64,000 nucleotides of DNA from Candidatus Methanomethylophilaceae archaeon. GTDB lineage: Archaea; Thermoplasmatota; Thermoplasmata; Methanomassiliicoccales; Methanomethylophilaceae. Location: contig JAFXUX010000009.1 of assembly GCA_017524805.1 (NCBI GenBank), forward strand, positions 62,001 to 126,000, in the 5' to 3' direction. Below, in pieces: positions 26,179 through 35,571 of the stretch (position 1 is the first letter of the stretch; every line of letters starts with the position of its first letter). The notes beneath the pieces were generated by a model. That model had not been told where the DNA came from, ran no database searches, and saw only the letters and a list, made by a program, of their open reading frames with translations. The position numbers and the translations under genes were made by a program.

Positions 26179-27339
26179 ATGGCCAACAGGATCGTGCCCC
26201 ATGCGAGCGTAAGGATAGTGAAGCACGCTTTCGGATGGCGCTACGGCCTGGCTGCGGCCACCCGCCGGCATAAACTCTACAACAGAGCCGTGACCAAAGC
26301 TCTGTTCGACGGCGATGAAATGATAGTCCTGCCGAAAGACAGGACGACCAAAAGAAAAGTGATAGAAACGGACATATCCGCGGAGGACCCCTCAGCCAGG
26401 ACGGTGCTCCCAAGCGATGTCGTGAAAAGGATTCTCCGCAGATCGGAGCACATTTTCATCATGAACTTCTGCATCTGCAGGAGATCGGCTGGGTGCGAAG
26501 ATTACCCCAGAGACATGGGTTGCATATTCCTCGGGAACGGGACCCTTCGGATACCCGACGATTTCGGTCATATAGCCACCTTCGAAGAGGCATCGGAATA
26601 CATAGACCGGTGCGGGGAATTGGGTTTGGTCCACATAATAGGAAAGAACCGCCTTGATTCTGTATGGCTGAACACCGGGAAAAAGAACGACCTGATGACC
26701 ATCTGCAACTGCTGCCCTTGCTGCTGCCTTTGGAACTTCGTCCGCGACGTTTCTGACGAGATAGGGTCCGTGTACAGAAAAATGGAATCGGTGGAAGTCC
26801 GCGCCGACCCTGACAAATGCGTTGGATGCGGGATCTGCACGGAATCCTGCTTCGTCCGCGCCATAGCTATAAAAGACGGAAAATGCTCGATAGATTCAGA
26901 CAGATGCAGGGGATGCGGCCGCTGCGCGGATATATGCCCCAAAGACGCCATATCCGTCACATTCGATCCCGCCGCGGTTGGGATAGAGACCGAAAGGCTG
27001 TCGGTTCTCATGGGCAAAGAACGATGGGCTGAAACTGGTTCTGAAAACCGCGATAACCGCGGCAAAAACGATTCTTTCCGATGTCCCAATAAAACATTTG
27101 GATCGCTAGAAATATTTGGAAGGAGGCCGGAGCCCCCTTCGGATCAGCTCCACCAATCGCCTTTGCGGTCGATGGTTTCGTCTCTGTCCGGCCCGACGCT
27201 TATGATGTCAGCGGGAACCTTCAGATATCTCTCCATGAACTCGATGTATTCCCTCATCTCTCCGGGAAGGCCGTCATATCCGCCTTTGACCATCGCAGCG
27301 GTGTCTTTCCAGGCTTTCCAGCCTCTGAGGGTCTCGTAG
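26179..27339 (+). CDS. 4Fe-4S ferredoxin-type protein with Cys-rich domain; 3' end uncertain
   Basis: The protein has a Cys-rich middle (FCICRRSAGC and CNCCPCCC, residues about 98-185) and two C-terminal ferredoxin motifs (CVGCGICTESC and CRGCGRCADICP, residues about 214-255). Proteins with this layout occur widely in methanogens and are presumed redox or scaffold proteins. A TATA box TATAAAT at 26152-26158 lies about 24 bases before the ATG, so the transcript looks leaderless. After residue about 290 the sequence loses family character and runs 195 bases antisense into purA. The genuine end is probably near 27060-27140. Confidence 0.75.
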   Translation: MANRIVPHASVRIVKHAFGWRYGLAAATRRHKLYNRAVTKALFDGDEMIVLPKDRTTKRKVIETDISAEDPSARTVLPSDVVKRILRRSEHIFIMNFCICRRSAGCEDYPRDMGCIFLGNGTLRIPDDFGHIATFEEASEYIDRCGELGLVHIIGKNRLDSVWLNTGKKNDLMTICNCCPCCCLWNFVRDVSDEIGSVYRKMESVEVRADPDKCVGCGICTESCFVRAIAIKDGKCSIDSDRCRGCGRCADICPKDAISVTFDPAAVGIETERLSVLMGKERWAETGSENRDNRGKNDSFRCPNKTFGSLEIFGRRPEPPSDQLHQSPLRSMVSSLSGPTLMMSAGTFRYLSMNSMYSLISPGRPSYPPLTIAAVSFQAFQPLRVS

Positions 27340-28448
27340 ACAGGCTTCGCCCTCCCCAGCTTCGCTATTGACGCGGGGAAATGCTTGACCTCCTCGCCAT
27401 CGATCTCGTATGCCACGCAGACTGGGATCTCCTCCAATCCGTTCAGGACGTCCAGCTTGGTTATGCCCATGGAAGTGAATCCGCACATCCTCTTGGCATG
27501 CTCGCAGACGACGAGATCGAGCCATCCGCATCTTCTCCCCCTTCCCGTGGTGACTCCGAATTCTCCTCCTTTCCTCTGGAGCTCCTCGCCTTCCTTCCCG
27601 AAAAGCTCGGATACGAACGGCCCCTCTCCCACGCGGGTGGTGTATGCTTTCACGACCCCGAGAACCTTGTCCAGCCTGTTAGGAGCTATTCCGGATCCGG
27701 AGCAGACTCCGCCTCCGCAGGTGGAGGACGAAGTCACGTAGGGGTAAGTCCCATGGTCTATGTCCAGCATGGCGCCCTGAGCCCCCTCGAAGAGGACGTT
27801 CTTGCCCTCGTCCAGAGAATCGTTGATGAGGACGGAAGTATCGCAGATGCGGCCTCCGATGACTTCCTTCCAGCCGGACATCTTGTTGTAGAGGGTATCA
27901 TCGGTGCAGGAGCATTTCTCGGCCCCCATCATGTCCATGAGGTCTTTCTTGTAAGGAAGGATGAACGAGATCTTCTCTCTGAGGAGTTCGTCCTCCAGCA
28001 GATCTCCGACTCTGAACCCTATCCTGGCGATCTTGTCCTGGTATGTGGGACCGATACCTTTCTTCGTGGTCCCCACGGCGCTCTTGCCACGGTATTTCTC
28101 CTCGGCGCCATCCAATTTCTTGTGGTAATTCATGATGAGATGGGCCCTGTCTGAAATTCTGAGGCCGTCGATCGTCCCTCCGGCATCCAGAACCTGCTTG
28201 ATCTCCTCGCCCAAATCGTCCAGATTCACGACGACTCCGTTGCCTATGACAGCCAATTTCCCAGGCCTGACGACCCCGGAAGGAAGCCCATGGAGCTTGA
28301 ACGTCTTCCCATCGGCGACGATGGTGTGTCCCGCGTTGTTGCCCCCCTGGAAACGAACGATAAGATCCGCTTTCTCATCCAGATAATCGGTGATCTTTCC
28401 TTTTCCCTCGTCGCCCCATTGGGCTCCGATGATTGCTAGACTGGGCAT
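27144..28448 (-). CDS. purA: Adenylosuccinate synthetase
   Basis: This 434-residue GTP-dependent enzyme joins IMP and aspartate in AMP synthesis. The signature GAQWGDEGKGKI (residues 7-18) is present, with the catalytic Asp and the NNAGHT motif (near residue 38), the GIGPTYQDKI segment, and TTGRGRRCGW near residue 300. Length is normal. It is transcribed downstream of trm1 and the NTPase gene, all on the minus strand. Confidence 0.96.
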   Translation of the reverse strand: MPSLAIIGAQWGDEGKGKITDYLDEKADLIVRFQGGNNAGHTIVADGKTFKLHGLPSGVVRPGKLAVIGNGVVVNLDDLGEEIKQVLDAGGTIDGLRISDRAHLIMNYHKKLDGAEEKYRGKSAVGTTKKGIGPTYQDKIARIGFRVGDLLEDELLREKISFILPYKKDLMDMMGAEKCSCTDDTLYNKMSGWKEVIGGRICDTSVLINDSLDEGKNVLFEGAQGAMLDIDHGTYPYVTSSSTCGGGVCSGSGIAPNRLDKVLGVVKAYTTRVGEGPFVSELFGKEGEELQRKGGEFGVTTGRGRRCGWLDLVVCEHAKRMCGFTSMGITKLDVLNGLEEIPVCVAYEIDGEEVKHFPASIAKLGRAKPVYETLRGWKAWKDTAAMVKGGYDGLPGEMREYIEFMERYLKVPADIISVGPDRDETIDRKGDWWS

Positions 28449-28481
28449 TTGTTCGCACCTGCGGATACGTAAAGTGCGCGA

Positions 28482-29603
28482 TTATTTAGATTGTGCCAGC
28501 CGGGAATCCGGGGAGAACTCCCTGTAAAGCGGGATCAGGTCATCCAAGGCTATGTCCGTCTTGAAAGATGACGGGCAGACATGGGACTTGGCGGCATGGC
28601 CATGTTCGTTCAGGAAAACCATGAAATCGTCGATCTTCGGAGGGGACGTCTTGAGATGCGAAGAGAGCTCGCTCATGTCGTAGACGAAAGGCTCGGTGTC
28701 GATCTCACCCCTCCAAAGCCCGAGATATTTTGATGCGCGCCTCTCCTCAGCCAAACCAGAGGGTTCCATCCTGGAGAGGAACTCCTTGTCATGCAGCGGA
28801 CCCAGCCAGAACGGCCCGTATGGGTGCTCCTTGTCCTTGTCGAAGGAGACCGACCTCTCCAGCGTCTCGGTATCATATTGCATGTATCCGAGCTTCGAAA
28901 GCGCCCTGTCGGCGGCCTCCGCGCCCTCCTCTATCTGGATGTACGTCCTGAAATAATGGTCGGCATAGAACGAGAGGATGGGTTTCATGCCCCGGTCGAA
29001 TTTGGCCAATTCGCGGACGATGCTGCACATCAGTATCCTGAGGCCGCCTTCGTGGCACATGTATCCTCTGATAGGCTCCGATTGGTATCTGCGCCTGCAT
29101 TTGACGGCATGGGCACCAGCCAAAGGGGCGGTATCCGTGGCGGTCACGGCAAGAATGCCTTTCCGCCTGCATCCGCGTATGGCGGACTGGGTGAACGGGA
29201 CCGGCGAGCCGAAAGGATCGAGGTCGACATAATCGTAGGAATGCTCCGCGAACAGGGAATGCATGTTCATGTTGGAGCTGACGCAATTGCTCAGGCCGTT
29301 GAGTTCGATGTTTGCGTCTATGTATGATACAGCATCGGCGCTGATGTCATTCGCTGTCACCTGGACCCCGGGAACCTCGTTGGCTATCCTGACGGATCTG
29401 GAGCCGGTGGCAGCCATCGCGTCGGCTACGGTCAGGTCCCTCCCGACTGCGCGGAGGAGCATGACGCTTACGTCGCGGTTGAAAGCCATCTGCTCATTGA
29501 AAAAAACAGTTCCCTGGATCTTCCCGGGCCCATGGGAGGAGTGGTCTTTCGGAACGATGATGTCCGTTTGGCCCTCTCTGATCGCCGTTCCAAGCGGAAT
29601 CAA
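28482..29603 (-). CDS. trm1: tRNA (guanine26-N2)-dimethyltransferase
   Basis: The 373-residue enzyme is the archaeal/eukaryotic Trm1, which dimethylates G26 of tRNAs using S-adenosylmethionine. Visible features are the FFNEQMAFNRDVSV segment (near residue 32), the SAM-binding ATGSRSVRIANE, and the catalytic motif DLDPFGSPVPF (near residue 128). The TTG start overlaps the stop of the NTPase gene, so the two are coupled. An internal GTG/ATG start is less likely because conserved N-terminal residues would be lost. Confidence 0.94.
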   Translation of the reverse strand: MIPLGTAIREGQTDIIVPKDHSSHGPGKIQGTVFFNEQMAFNRDVSVMLLRAVGRDLTVADAMAATGSRSVRIANEVPGVQVTANDISADAVSYIDANIELNGLSNCVSSNMNMHSLFAEHSYDYVDLDPFGSPVPFTQSAIRGCRRKGILAVTATDTAPLAGAHAVKCRRRYQSEPIRGYMCHEGGLRILMCSIVRELAKFDRGMKPILSFYADHYFRTYIQIEEGAEAADRALSKLGYMQYDTETLERSVSFDKDKEHPYGPFWLGPLHDKEFLSRMEPSGLAEERRASKYLGLWRGEIDTEPFVYDMSELSSHLKTSPPKIDDFMVFLNEHGHAAKSHVCPSSFKTDIALDDLIPLYREFSPDSRLAQSK

Positions 29604-30241
29604 ATGTTCTCACCGTTTATCAGGCGGACGACTTTGTAAGGCAGGATGTTCCTGTTTGTCGGCGTGACCTCCAAGATTCTGACGTCGTCCCTGCGCCTGA
29701 TATCTTGCAGAAGAGGGTTCCTGGATTTTTTGTGCAAAGTGATTATCATCGGTTTCTCGGCGTCCAAAGCCTCTTTCACGGCTTCGACGAATGCTTCGCT
29801 CTCGACCTCGGTCTTTCCGACCTCATCGATGACTATGACATCGCATTCCTCGAAATCGGGGTCTCCCATATCTTCGGCCTTTCTGCATGCATCTTTAATC
29901 GCTTTGACGCCGACTTCCTCGAACTTGGAAAGATCTATCCCGATTTTGCCGACAGTGATTTTGCTTTCGATGCCGACCGCGCCATACTGGATGGATTCAC
30001 CCGTCATGATATCCCTCACCGTGAATCCTATCCTGCGCTTCCCTTTGACGGCCGTTTTATAGCTTCCGTCTTTTGGGGCATCCTCTTCCTGGGCACTGCT
30101 GTCGCCATCGAAAACTGGCTCATTGACCATGCCGCCGAGAACGATGCCTTCCTCGCGCAGCATCTCTATAATGCGGAGTAGGGTCGACGTCTTTCCGGAG
30201 CCTGGCAACCCTGTAATGCCGATTTTAATGTCGGAAACCAC
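29600..30241 (-). CDS. Nucleoside-triphosphatase, THEP1 family
   Basis: The 213-residue P-loop protein has Walker A GLPGSGKTST (residues 11-20) and Walker B VIVIDEVGKTE (near residue 138), matching the NTPase_1/THEP1 family that hydrolyses several NTPs. An acidic insertion (SSAQEEDAPKDG) after strand two is unusual in length. It lies directly before trm1 with a four-base overlap. Its physiological role is not established for the family. Confidence 0.88.
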   Translation of the reverse strand: MVSDIKIGITGLPGSGKTSTLLRIIEMLREEGIVLGGMVNEPVFDGDSSAQEEDAPKDGSYKTAVKGKRRIGFTVRDIMTGESIQYGAVGIESKITVGKIGIDLSKFEEVGVKAIKDACRKAEDMGDPDFEECDVIVIDEVGKTEVESEAFVEAVKEALDAEKPMIITLHKKSRNPLLQDIRRRDDVRILEVTPTNRNILPYKVVRLINGENI

Positions 30242-30360
30242 TTCCCAACCTCCCTTGCATCTTGGGGTATGCTTTTCTTTGTTTATAATGCATTGCAGTT
30301 AATTTCGTATAGATTTAAATAATATGACAAGAGAAATCATCGTTTTTGATATGACCAACT

Positions 30361-30744
30361 TCATTCTTCCGTAATGGATGATACATACATCAGCGGATAT
30401 CTGAGATCTTCGTCGTAGCGCATCTCGGCTGTCACCCTCCATTTTCCGAGTGATATCCTCACCACAGCGTCCAGCATATCCCCGGTGAGAGAGATGTAAG
30501 AATAGCGGTCCCTGTCGGCTGGGAAAACCGATCTGTCTATGCGGACGTCCGCCCACTGCACATATGGCTGGACGCCTATGGCTTCCGAGATCGCCTTCTC
30601 CAGACCGGGCGCCGTATCCCTGTTGACCGGCGTGCCGACGAACTGATGGTAAATCGTGGCCATCTTTATCCCAGCCTCGAACACGGCTCTCTCACGGTCG
30701 CTGCATGCGAATTTGGCGGATGCGATCTCCTCTCTTGCTGGCAT
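30361..30744 (-). CDS. mptD: Dihydroneopterin aldolase, archaeal MptD type
   Basis: The 127-residue protein matches archaeal MptD (PF04038), which cleaves dihydroneopterin to 6-hydroxymethyl-dihydropterin during methanopterin synthesis. The conserved FEAGIKMATIYHQFVGTPV is present in the N-terminal third, and VQWADVRID and YISLTGDMLDAVV follow. Length is typical. The ATG at 30744 lies inside the 3' end of the upstream YbjN-like gene, giving a 79-base overlap. The assignment rests on family motifs. Confidence 0.85.
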   Translation of the reverse strand: MPAREEIASAKFACSDRERAVFEAGIKMATIYHQFVGTPVNRDTAPGLEKAISEAIGVQPYVQWADVRIDRSVFPADRDRYSYISLTGDMLDAVVRISLGKWRVTAEMRYDEDLRYPLMYVSSITEE

Positions 30745-31247
30745 CGCCAACCAATAACGCCAACAAACGATATAATCAATGCCCCAGCTCGGCCGTACAT
30801 CACATCCCTCTTGAGGCTGTATTTCCGCACCAATTCCTTGAGCTTCCCATCGTTGACGTCGACCGTCGCGAACGATATGCCCATCAGATGCTGTATCAGC
30901 CTGACGGAAGGGACCTTTCCATAATAGCTCTGGATCACTTTGAAGCATATCCTGGGCGGCCCTAGAGCCATGAAGAAGCTGCCGTTGTTCACCGCGTTGT
31001 TCAGGCCGTTTATTTCTGACGAAAGCTTCTCCACGGAATCCTCCGGCACCTCGAACAGAAGATGGCAATAGATGTTGAGTGTGAAGCATTGCGGATCCAC
31101 GGCGATGGTCATGGCTATGGGAAGATCGTCGCCCATCGCCTTTATCAGGAATGCGCCGTTCTCCATCACGCTGTATTCCAGATCGGATGCTATCAGCGCT
31201 TTCTCCACGTTCCTTCTGACGGACTCTGGCTTCCTCCCACCCAGCAT
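30666..31247 (-). CDS. YbjN-like protein
   Basis: The protein of about 193 residues resembles the YbjN/bacterial sensory-transduction-like fold, with alternating strands and a central LNNAVNNGSFFMA helix-strand segment (near residue 85). This fold is also that of type III secretion chaperones and binds protein partners. A GTG at 31295 would add 16 residues. The C-terminal 25 residues overlap mptD and look like out-of-frame sequence rather than conserved protein. The function is unknown. Confidence 0.6.
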   Translation of the reverse strand: MLGGRKPESVRRNVEKALIASDLEYSVMENGAFLIKAMGDDLPIAMTIAVDPQCFTLNIYCHLLFEVPEDSVEKLSSEINGLNNAVNNGSFFMALGPPRICFKVIQSYYGKVPSVRLIQHLMGISFATVDVNDGKLKELVRKYSLKRDVMYGRAGALIISFVGVIGWRCQQERRSHPPNSHAATVREPCSRLG

Positions 31248-31315
31248 ATCGCGCCATTTCCTATGCCGCCTTTTATCATTGGCGACGGCGCGCACGCTGC
31301 ATCAATGCCGAGGCC

Positions 31316-32668
31316 TTACGGCCTGTCCTCGAGGCCCACGTATTCGCGCTCATCCAGAGTGTTCACGTACGCGGGACGGAGGATCTTGTTGGAAGTGATC
31401 AGCTCCTCGATGCGATGGGCGCTCCAACCGACTATCCTGGCTATGGCGAAGAACGGAGTGTAAAGCTCGCGGGGGATGTCCAACATGTCGTATACCAAAC
31501 CGCTGTAGAAGTCGACGTTGGCGCATACGCCGTTCTTGTTCTTTTTCTTGGCCATTATCAGGCCCGGCGCGACCTTCTCTATCGTGCTGTACATCCTGAA
31601 ATCCGCCTGCCTGTGCTTCTCGACGGCAAGCTTCTCCACGTATCCCCTGAACACTTCGGCCCTCGGATCGGATATGGTATAGATCGCATGGCCCATGCCA
31701 TAGATGAGGCCCTGATGATCGAAAGCCTTCTTGTCGAGTATCTTCCCCAGATATGCCGAGATCTCTTTCTCGTCCTCGACATTGTGGACATGCTTCCTGA
31801 TGTCGTCCATCATGTCCATGACTTTCAGATTGGCTCCGCCATGTTTGGGGCCTTTGAGCGAAGACATCGCCGCGGCAATCACAGCATAGGTGTCAGATCC
31901 GCTGGAAGTAGTCACGCGGGTCGTGAATGTGGAGTTGTTCCCTCCGCCGTGCTCCATGTGAAGAACCAACGCCAAATCCAGCACGGTCGCCTCCAGATAA
32001 GTGTATGACTTGTCTGGCCTGAGCATCCTGAGGATGTTCTCCGCGGTCGTGAGGCTGGGATCGGGGCGGTGGATGTACATGCTCTCGTCGTTGATGTAGT
32101 GGTTGTAAGCGTGATAGCTGTAGACTGTCAGCATAGGGAAGACGCTGATCAGGTAGATGCATTGCCGGAGCACGTTCGGAATCGAATTGTCCATGGCCTT
32201 CTTGTCGTATGAGGACAGGAACAGCACGCTCCTGGTCATGGAGTTCATGATGTCCTTGCTGGCAGCCTTCATTATTATGTCCCTGGTGAATGTCTGCGGA
32301 AGCTTGCGCTCCTCGGAGATGTGGGCTTTGAACTCTGCCAATTGGGCGGCATTGGGCAGAGAGCCGAAAAGCAGGAGGTATGCGGTTTCCTCGAACCCGA
32401 ACCTTTTGTTGGCGAACCCTTCGCATATCTTTTTGATGTCGTATCCGCGATAGCAAAGCTTCCCGGGGCATTGGATCTTCTCCCCGTCGACATACTACGA
32501 GCCGTCCACCTGTGAGACTCTGGTCAGGCCTACGATGACCCCGTTGCCTTGGGAGTCGCGAAGCCCTTTCTTGACGTCGTATTTCGAATAGAGGTCCGGA
32601 GAGAATGCGTCGCTCTCGATGCAAAGCTGGCACTGCCTCTCTATGTAGCTCTTGTATCCGTTCCTCAT
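31316..32668 (-). CDS. Citrate synthase with in-frame TAG, probable pyrrolysine
   Basis: The frame gives 57 residues, a TAG at 32495-32497, then 392 residues to TAA. The total of 450 is right for the large citrate/2-methylcitrate synthase subgroup. Before the TAG is KKGLRDSQGNGVIVGLTRVSQVDG, a conserved start (split here: KKGLRDSQGNG, then VIVGLTRVS). After it come CPGKLCYRGYDI, the His in LHMEHGGGNNSTF, GPKHGGAN, and GMGHAIY with an Asp-containing DPRA. All active-site elements lie after the TAG, so termination there would abolish the enzyme. ATG 32668 has GGGGA eight bases upstream. It condenses oxaloacetate and acetyl-CoA. Confidence 0.88.
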
Positions 32669-32755
32669 CTTGTCCCCAACTGAAATCTGGCATCGGCCAA
32701 TTTCAATGGCCCCTATCGACAAAGGATATATAAGATTCTGGAAAAAGTGGAAGGG

Positions 32756-32776
32756 AGCTCCCCGATTGGGGGAGCT
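32756..32776 (-). terminator. Hairpin between the surface-protein gene and citrate synthase
   Basis: AGCTCCCC pairs with GGGGAGCT around a five-base loop, 19 bases after the stop of the large repeat protein on the minus strand. It is followed by CCCTTCC, not a strong T-tract. A TATATA element at 32727-32733 just beyond it is the citrate synthase promoter. Confidence 0.45.
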
Positions 32777-32794
32777 GTTTATTGATGGGATTGC

Positions 32795-35107
32795 TCAAAG
32801 CTTGAGCGTATCCATCCTGAGCGTCACATCTTTGATGACCTGGAACTCGTACTCAGTTCCGAACCAAATCGGTTCCGAAATTCCATCCTCATACCATCCT
32901 GCCAAAGCGTAGCCAGTAACAGGTTGGGCATAGATTTTGATGGTATCTTTGTCATCGACTGTGACGGTCAAAGAAGAGCCTACATTGGCGCCCTTGTAAA
33001 TCAGGTTTCCATTGTCTATGGAGACTTTGACCGTATGGGACTCATTCTTGACCATTATAGCCTCGGCGTTCACATGCTCGGTCCCCATGGTGATCTCCAC
33101 GATCTGGTAATTACTGATCTCGCCATCGATGACCCAATGGTCGAAATGATAACCAGCAGACGGGATTGCGGTCAGCTTGTATTTCTGGCCGAGAGGAGCT
33201 ATGATATCTTTCGAATCGCCGACATTGTCTTCGCCAACTTTTACTGTACCGTTCGTGGCAGTGATGTGAAGAGTGGCGTCATCCATCGGGGAGCAATAGG
33301 CCACCGCTTCGATGTCCTCAGATCCCATCGTGATCTTGATGCTCTGATAGCTCTGACCATATTTCTTGCCGTTCAGATCCCATTCGGAGAACGTGTTCCC
33401 CGAACTTGGGGCGGCGTTGACGGTCAAAGACTCGCCCTCATACAGCCTGGTCGAATAGGTTGAGCCGATGTTGAAGTTATCAATGATCAAGCCGCCGTTC
33501 ACCGCAGTCACGTTGAGAGTGCGGAGAGTCGATTCGACGACCGCCCTTACCGTTCTGTCGCCGGTGACGACGAACTCATAAGTCTCGCTGATCGAGACGA
33601 CCTTGTCGCCTTCCATCCATCCTCTGAACTTATGCCCATAAGATGGTTCGACGACCAAAGTGACCGTTTCTCCCTGCTCAAAGGATCCGGAGAAAGACTT
33701 GGCTGGATCTGACCCGTTTGCGGTCACAGTTCCGGCATCGGCGTACGCCACGATCGTGCGCGGCGGAACCTTGCTCATGTAAGCTACCGCGTTGATATCC
33801 CCGTTGACGTTCGTGACGGTTATCTTCGAAGAGTTGTAGGTAGCTCCGTTCATGACCCATCTTTCGAACTCATACCCTATATCGGGCACAGCCTCGAAGA
33901 CTATAGTGGAACCCTCGGCGATGGCGCCGGAATACACTTGCCCTTTGTTCTCTCCGTTTACGATGACGGTTCCGTCGTTGGCGGAGATGCTGGCTGCGAA
34001 TATGCTGTTGGATGTCTTGGCCACATAGGAACGGTCCTCCATGCCCATCGTCACCACATATTGGGGAGATGTTGATACAGCATTCCCGTTCAGGTACCAT
34101 GCAATGAACTTGTATCCCTCGGCGGGAGTCGCGGTTATGGTCGCGGTCATCCCTTCCTTCACGTTTTTGGAAGAAACGGATGCCCCATCGATGGCGACGG
34201 TTCCGTTGTCGATAGAGACCGATAGGACATGGGACGGAGACGGAGCGAAGACCGCTGTCACGTCGAGATCCGAATTCCCGACCGTGAGACTCATAGGCTT
34301 CCCTTCATAGGATGTGCCGCCCATCACCCAACGATCGAATCTGTATCCGGCGGCCGGATTGGCGGAAAGCTTGATGACCGTCCCGGGCAGATAATATGCG
34401 GAATAAGATGTGCCAACCGCGGTTCCGTCGATGGAGACAGACCCATAGTCAGATGAGACCTCCCCTTCGAGAATCGCGTTGACGCTGACTCTGACGGAAC
34501 CGACCGGCGCGACCTCTTTCACGGTGACTTTGCATGAAGCGGTCTTGCCTCCGTCCACGGTGGTGGCAGTTATGGTCGCTTCGCCTTTTAAGACGCCTGT
34601 GACGACCCCGTTATCCACCTTGGCAATAGAAGCGTCGCTGGATGACCAGACTATTCCTTTGTTGGTAGCGTTGGTCGGCAAAACGGTTGCCTTGATGGTA
34701 GTGGTAGATCCGGCATCAACCTCAGCGCTCTCCTTGTCAAGAGTGATTCCTATGACCGGAATGGTCTCAGGCGATGCGACGGACTTTATCAGAATCCCGG
34801 AGGCGCCCATCTTGAATGTGTATGTTGAATTGGAAGAAAGCAAAGTGCTTCCTTTGTAATACCCGGTGAATTCATATCCCTGGTTCGGAACCGAGACGAT
34901 AGTTATCGATTCGCCTTCTTTGAAATCCCCGGTGAAATCCGTCCTGGATTCCCCTCCGTTGACCGTGAACGAAGTGTTCTCGGACGATATGGAGAGTGCG
35001 TATTTCTCGCTCCCCCCTCCGCCGTTGCTGAGAAGCGCGTATGCTCCCACGGCAGCTATGGCGATTATCGCTATAGCGACCACGGCGATCAGAATTTTCT
35101 TGTCCAT
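32795..35107 (-). CDS. Large membrane-anchored repeat surface protein (Big2 and InlB-type repeats)
   Basis: The 770-residue protein starts with an N-terminal membrane anchor (ILIAVVAIAIIAIAAVGAYALL, about residues 5-26), then an extracellular region of beta repeats. One bacterial Ig-like (Big_2) domain is clear near residues 115-195 (ITLDKESAEVDAGSTTTI, VWSSSDASIAKVDNGVVTG). About eight InlB-B-type repeats of about 75 residues surround it, each with a GY-x-F-x-x-W core (GYRFDRWVMGG, GYKFIAWYLNG, GYEFERWVMNG). Such proteins are adhesin-like. ATG 35107 has AAGGAG upstream. It is monocistronic, and the repeats make recombination likely. Confidence 0.85.
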   Translation of the reverse strand: MDKKILIAVVAIAIIAIAAVGAYALLSNGGGGSEKYALSISSENTSFTVNGGESRTDFTGDFKEGESITIVSVPNQGYEFTGYYKGSTLLSSNSTYTFKMGASGILIKSVASPETIPVIGITLDKESAEVDAGSTTTIKATVLPTNATNKGIVWSSSDASIAKVDNGVVTGVLKGEATITATTVDGGKTASCKVTVKEVAPVGSVRVSVNAILEGEVSSDYGSVSIDGTAVGTSYSAYYLPGTVIKLSANPAAGYRFDRWVMGGTSYEGKPMSLTVGNSDLDVTAVFAPSPSHVLSVSIDNGTVAIDGASVSSKNVKEGMTATITATPAEGYKFIAWYLNGNAVSTSPQYVVTMGMEDRSYVAKTSNSIFAASISANDGTVIVNGENKGQVYSGAIAEGSTIVFEAVPDIGYEFERWVMNGATYNSSKITVTNVNGDINAVAYMSKVPPRTIVAYADAGTVTANGSDPAKSFSGSFEQGETVTLVVEPSYGHKFRGWMEGDKVVSISETYEFVVTGDRTVRAVVESTLRTLNVTAVNGGLIIDNFNIGSTYSTRLYEGESLTVNAAPSSGNTFSEWDLNGKKYGQSYQSIKITMGSEDIEAVAYCSPMDDATLHITATNGTVKVGEDNVGDSKDIIAPLGQKYKLTAIPSAGYHFDHWVIDGEISNYQIVEITMGTEHVNAEAIMVKNESHTVKVSIDNGNLIYKGANVGSSLTVTVDDKDTIKIYAQPVTGYALAGWYEDGISEPIWFGTEYEFQVIKDVTLRMDTLKL

Positions 35108-35295
35108 TGTTTTGGCTCCTTGTCTTATGCCGATAGGGGCAATCAAACGAACCGCTAACGACGGTATGATTAAATAAAAGTTGACAAAGAACTCTGTTCC
35201 CGCTGGGCCGCCGAACATGGGCCGCATTGGCAAACCTACGGCTTACTGCGGTATTCCTGGGAAAGGATTAATCTTCGCGCCGACGATTTGCCATT

Positions 35296-35571
35296 ATGGC
35301 CAGGATACTCCTCAACGGAAAGCCTGTGGAAGTGCCCAGCGGAATTTCGATCGAAGCGGCGGCAGCATCGGCCGGCCTGCGCCCGAACGCTTATATCTTC
35401 CTAATAGGCGGGAAACCGGTGCCGATGGACTCGACGGTCCCCGGGGATGCCGAGATAACGGCGATGAGGGTCGCTTCTGGAGGGCGATCGCGAGCGGGCA
35501 ATCTCTTCCAGAGACGCGAAATCGAATCCGGAGGCTTCCGCCGCATCCGTCAGCTCATCGATGTTGCTTAG
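35296..35571 (+). CDS. ThiS/MoaD-like sulfur carrier, with unexpected C-terminal extension
   Basis: The first 63 residues look like a ubiquitin-fold sulfur carrier: LLNGKPVEVPSGISIEAAA start, a central FLIGGKPVPMDSTV and a Gly-Gly end (MRVASGG). ThiS, MoaD and SAMP proteins must end in Gly-Gly to be thiolated, but here the frame continues for 28 Arg-rich residues. The codon after GG is CGA, one base from TGA. The extension is antisense to the CobQ-like gene. Either the stop was lost or the tail is removed. A TATA-like GGATTAATC lies near 35265. Confidence 0.6.
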   Translation: MARILLNGKPVEVPSGISIEAAAASAGLRPNAYIFLIGGKPVPMDSTVPGDAEITAMRVASGGRSRAGNLFQRREIESGGFRRIRQLIDVA

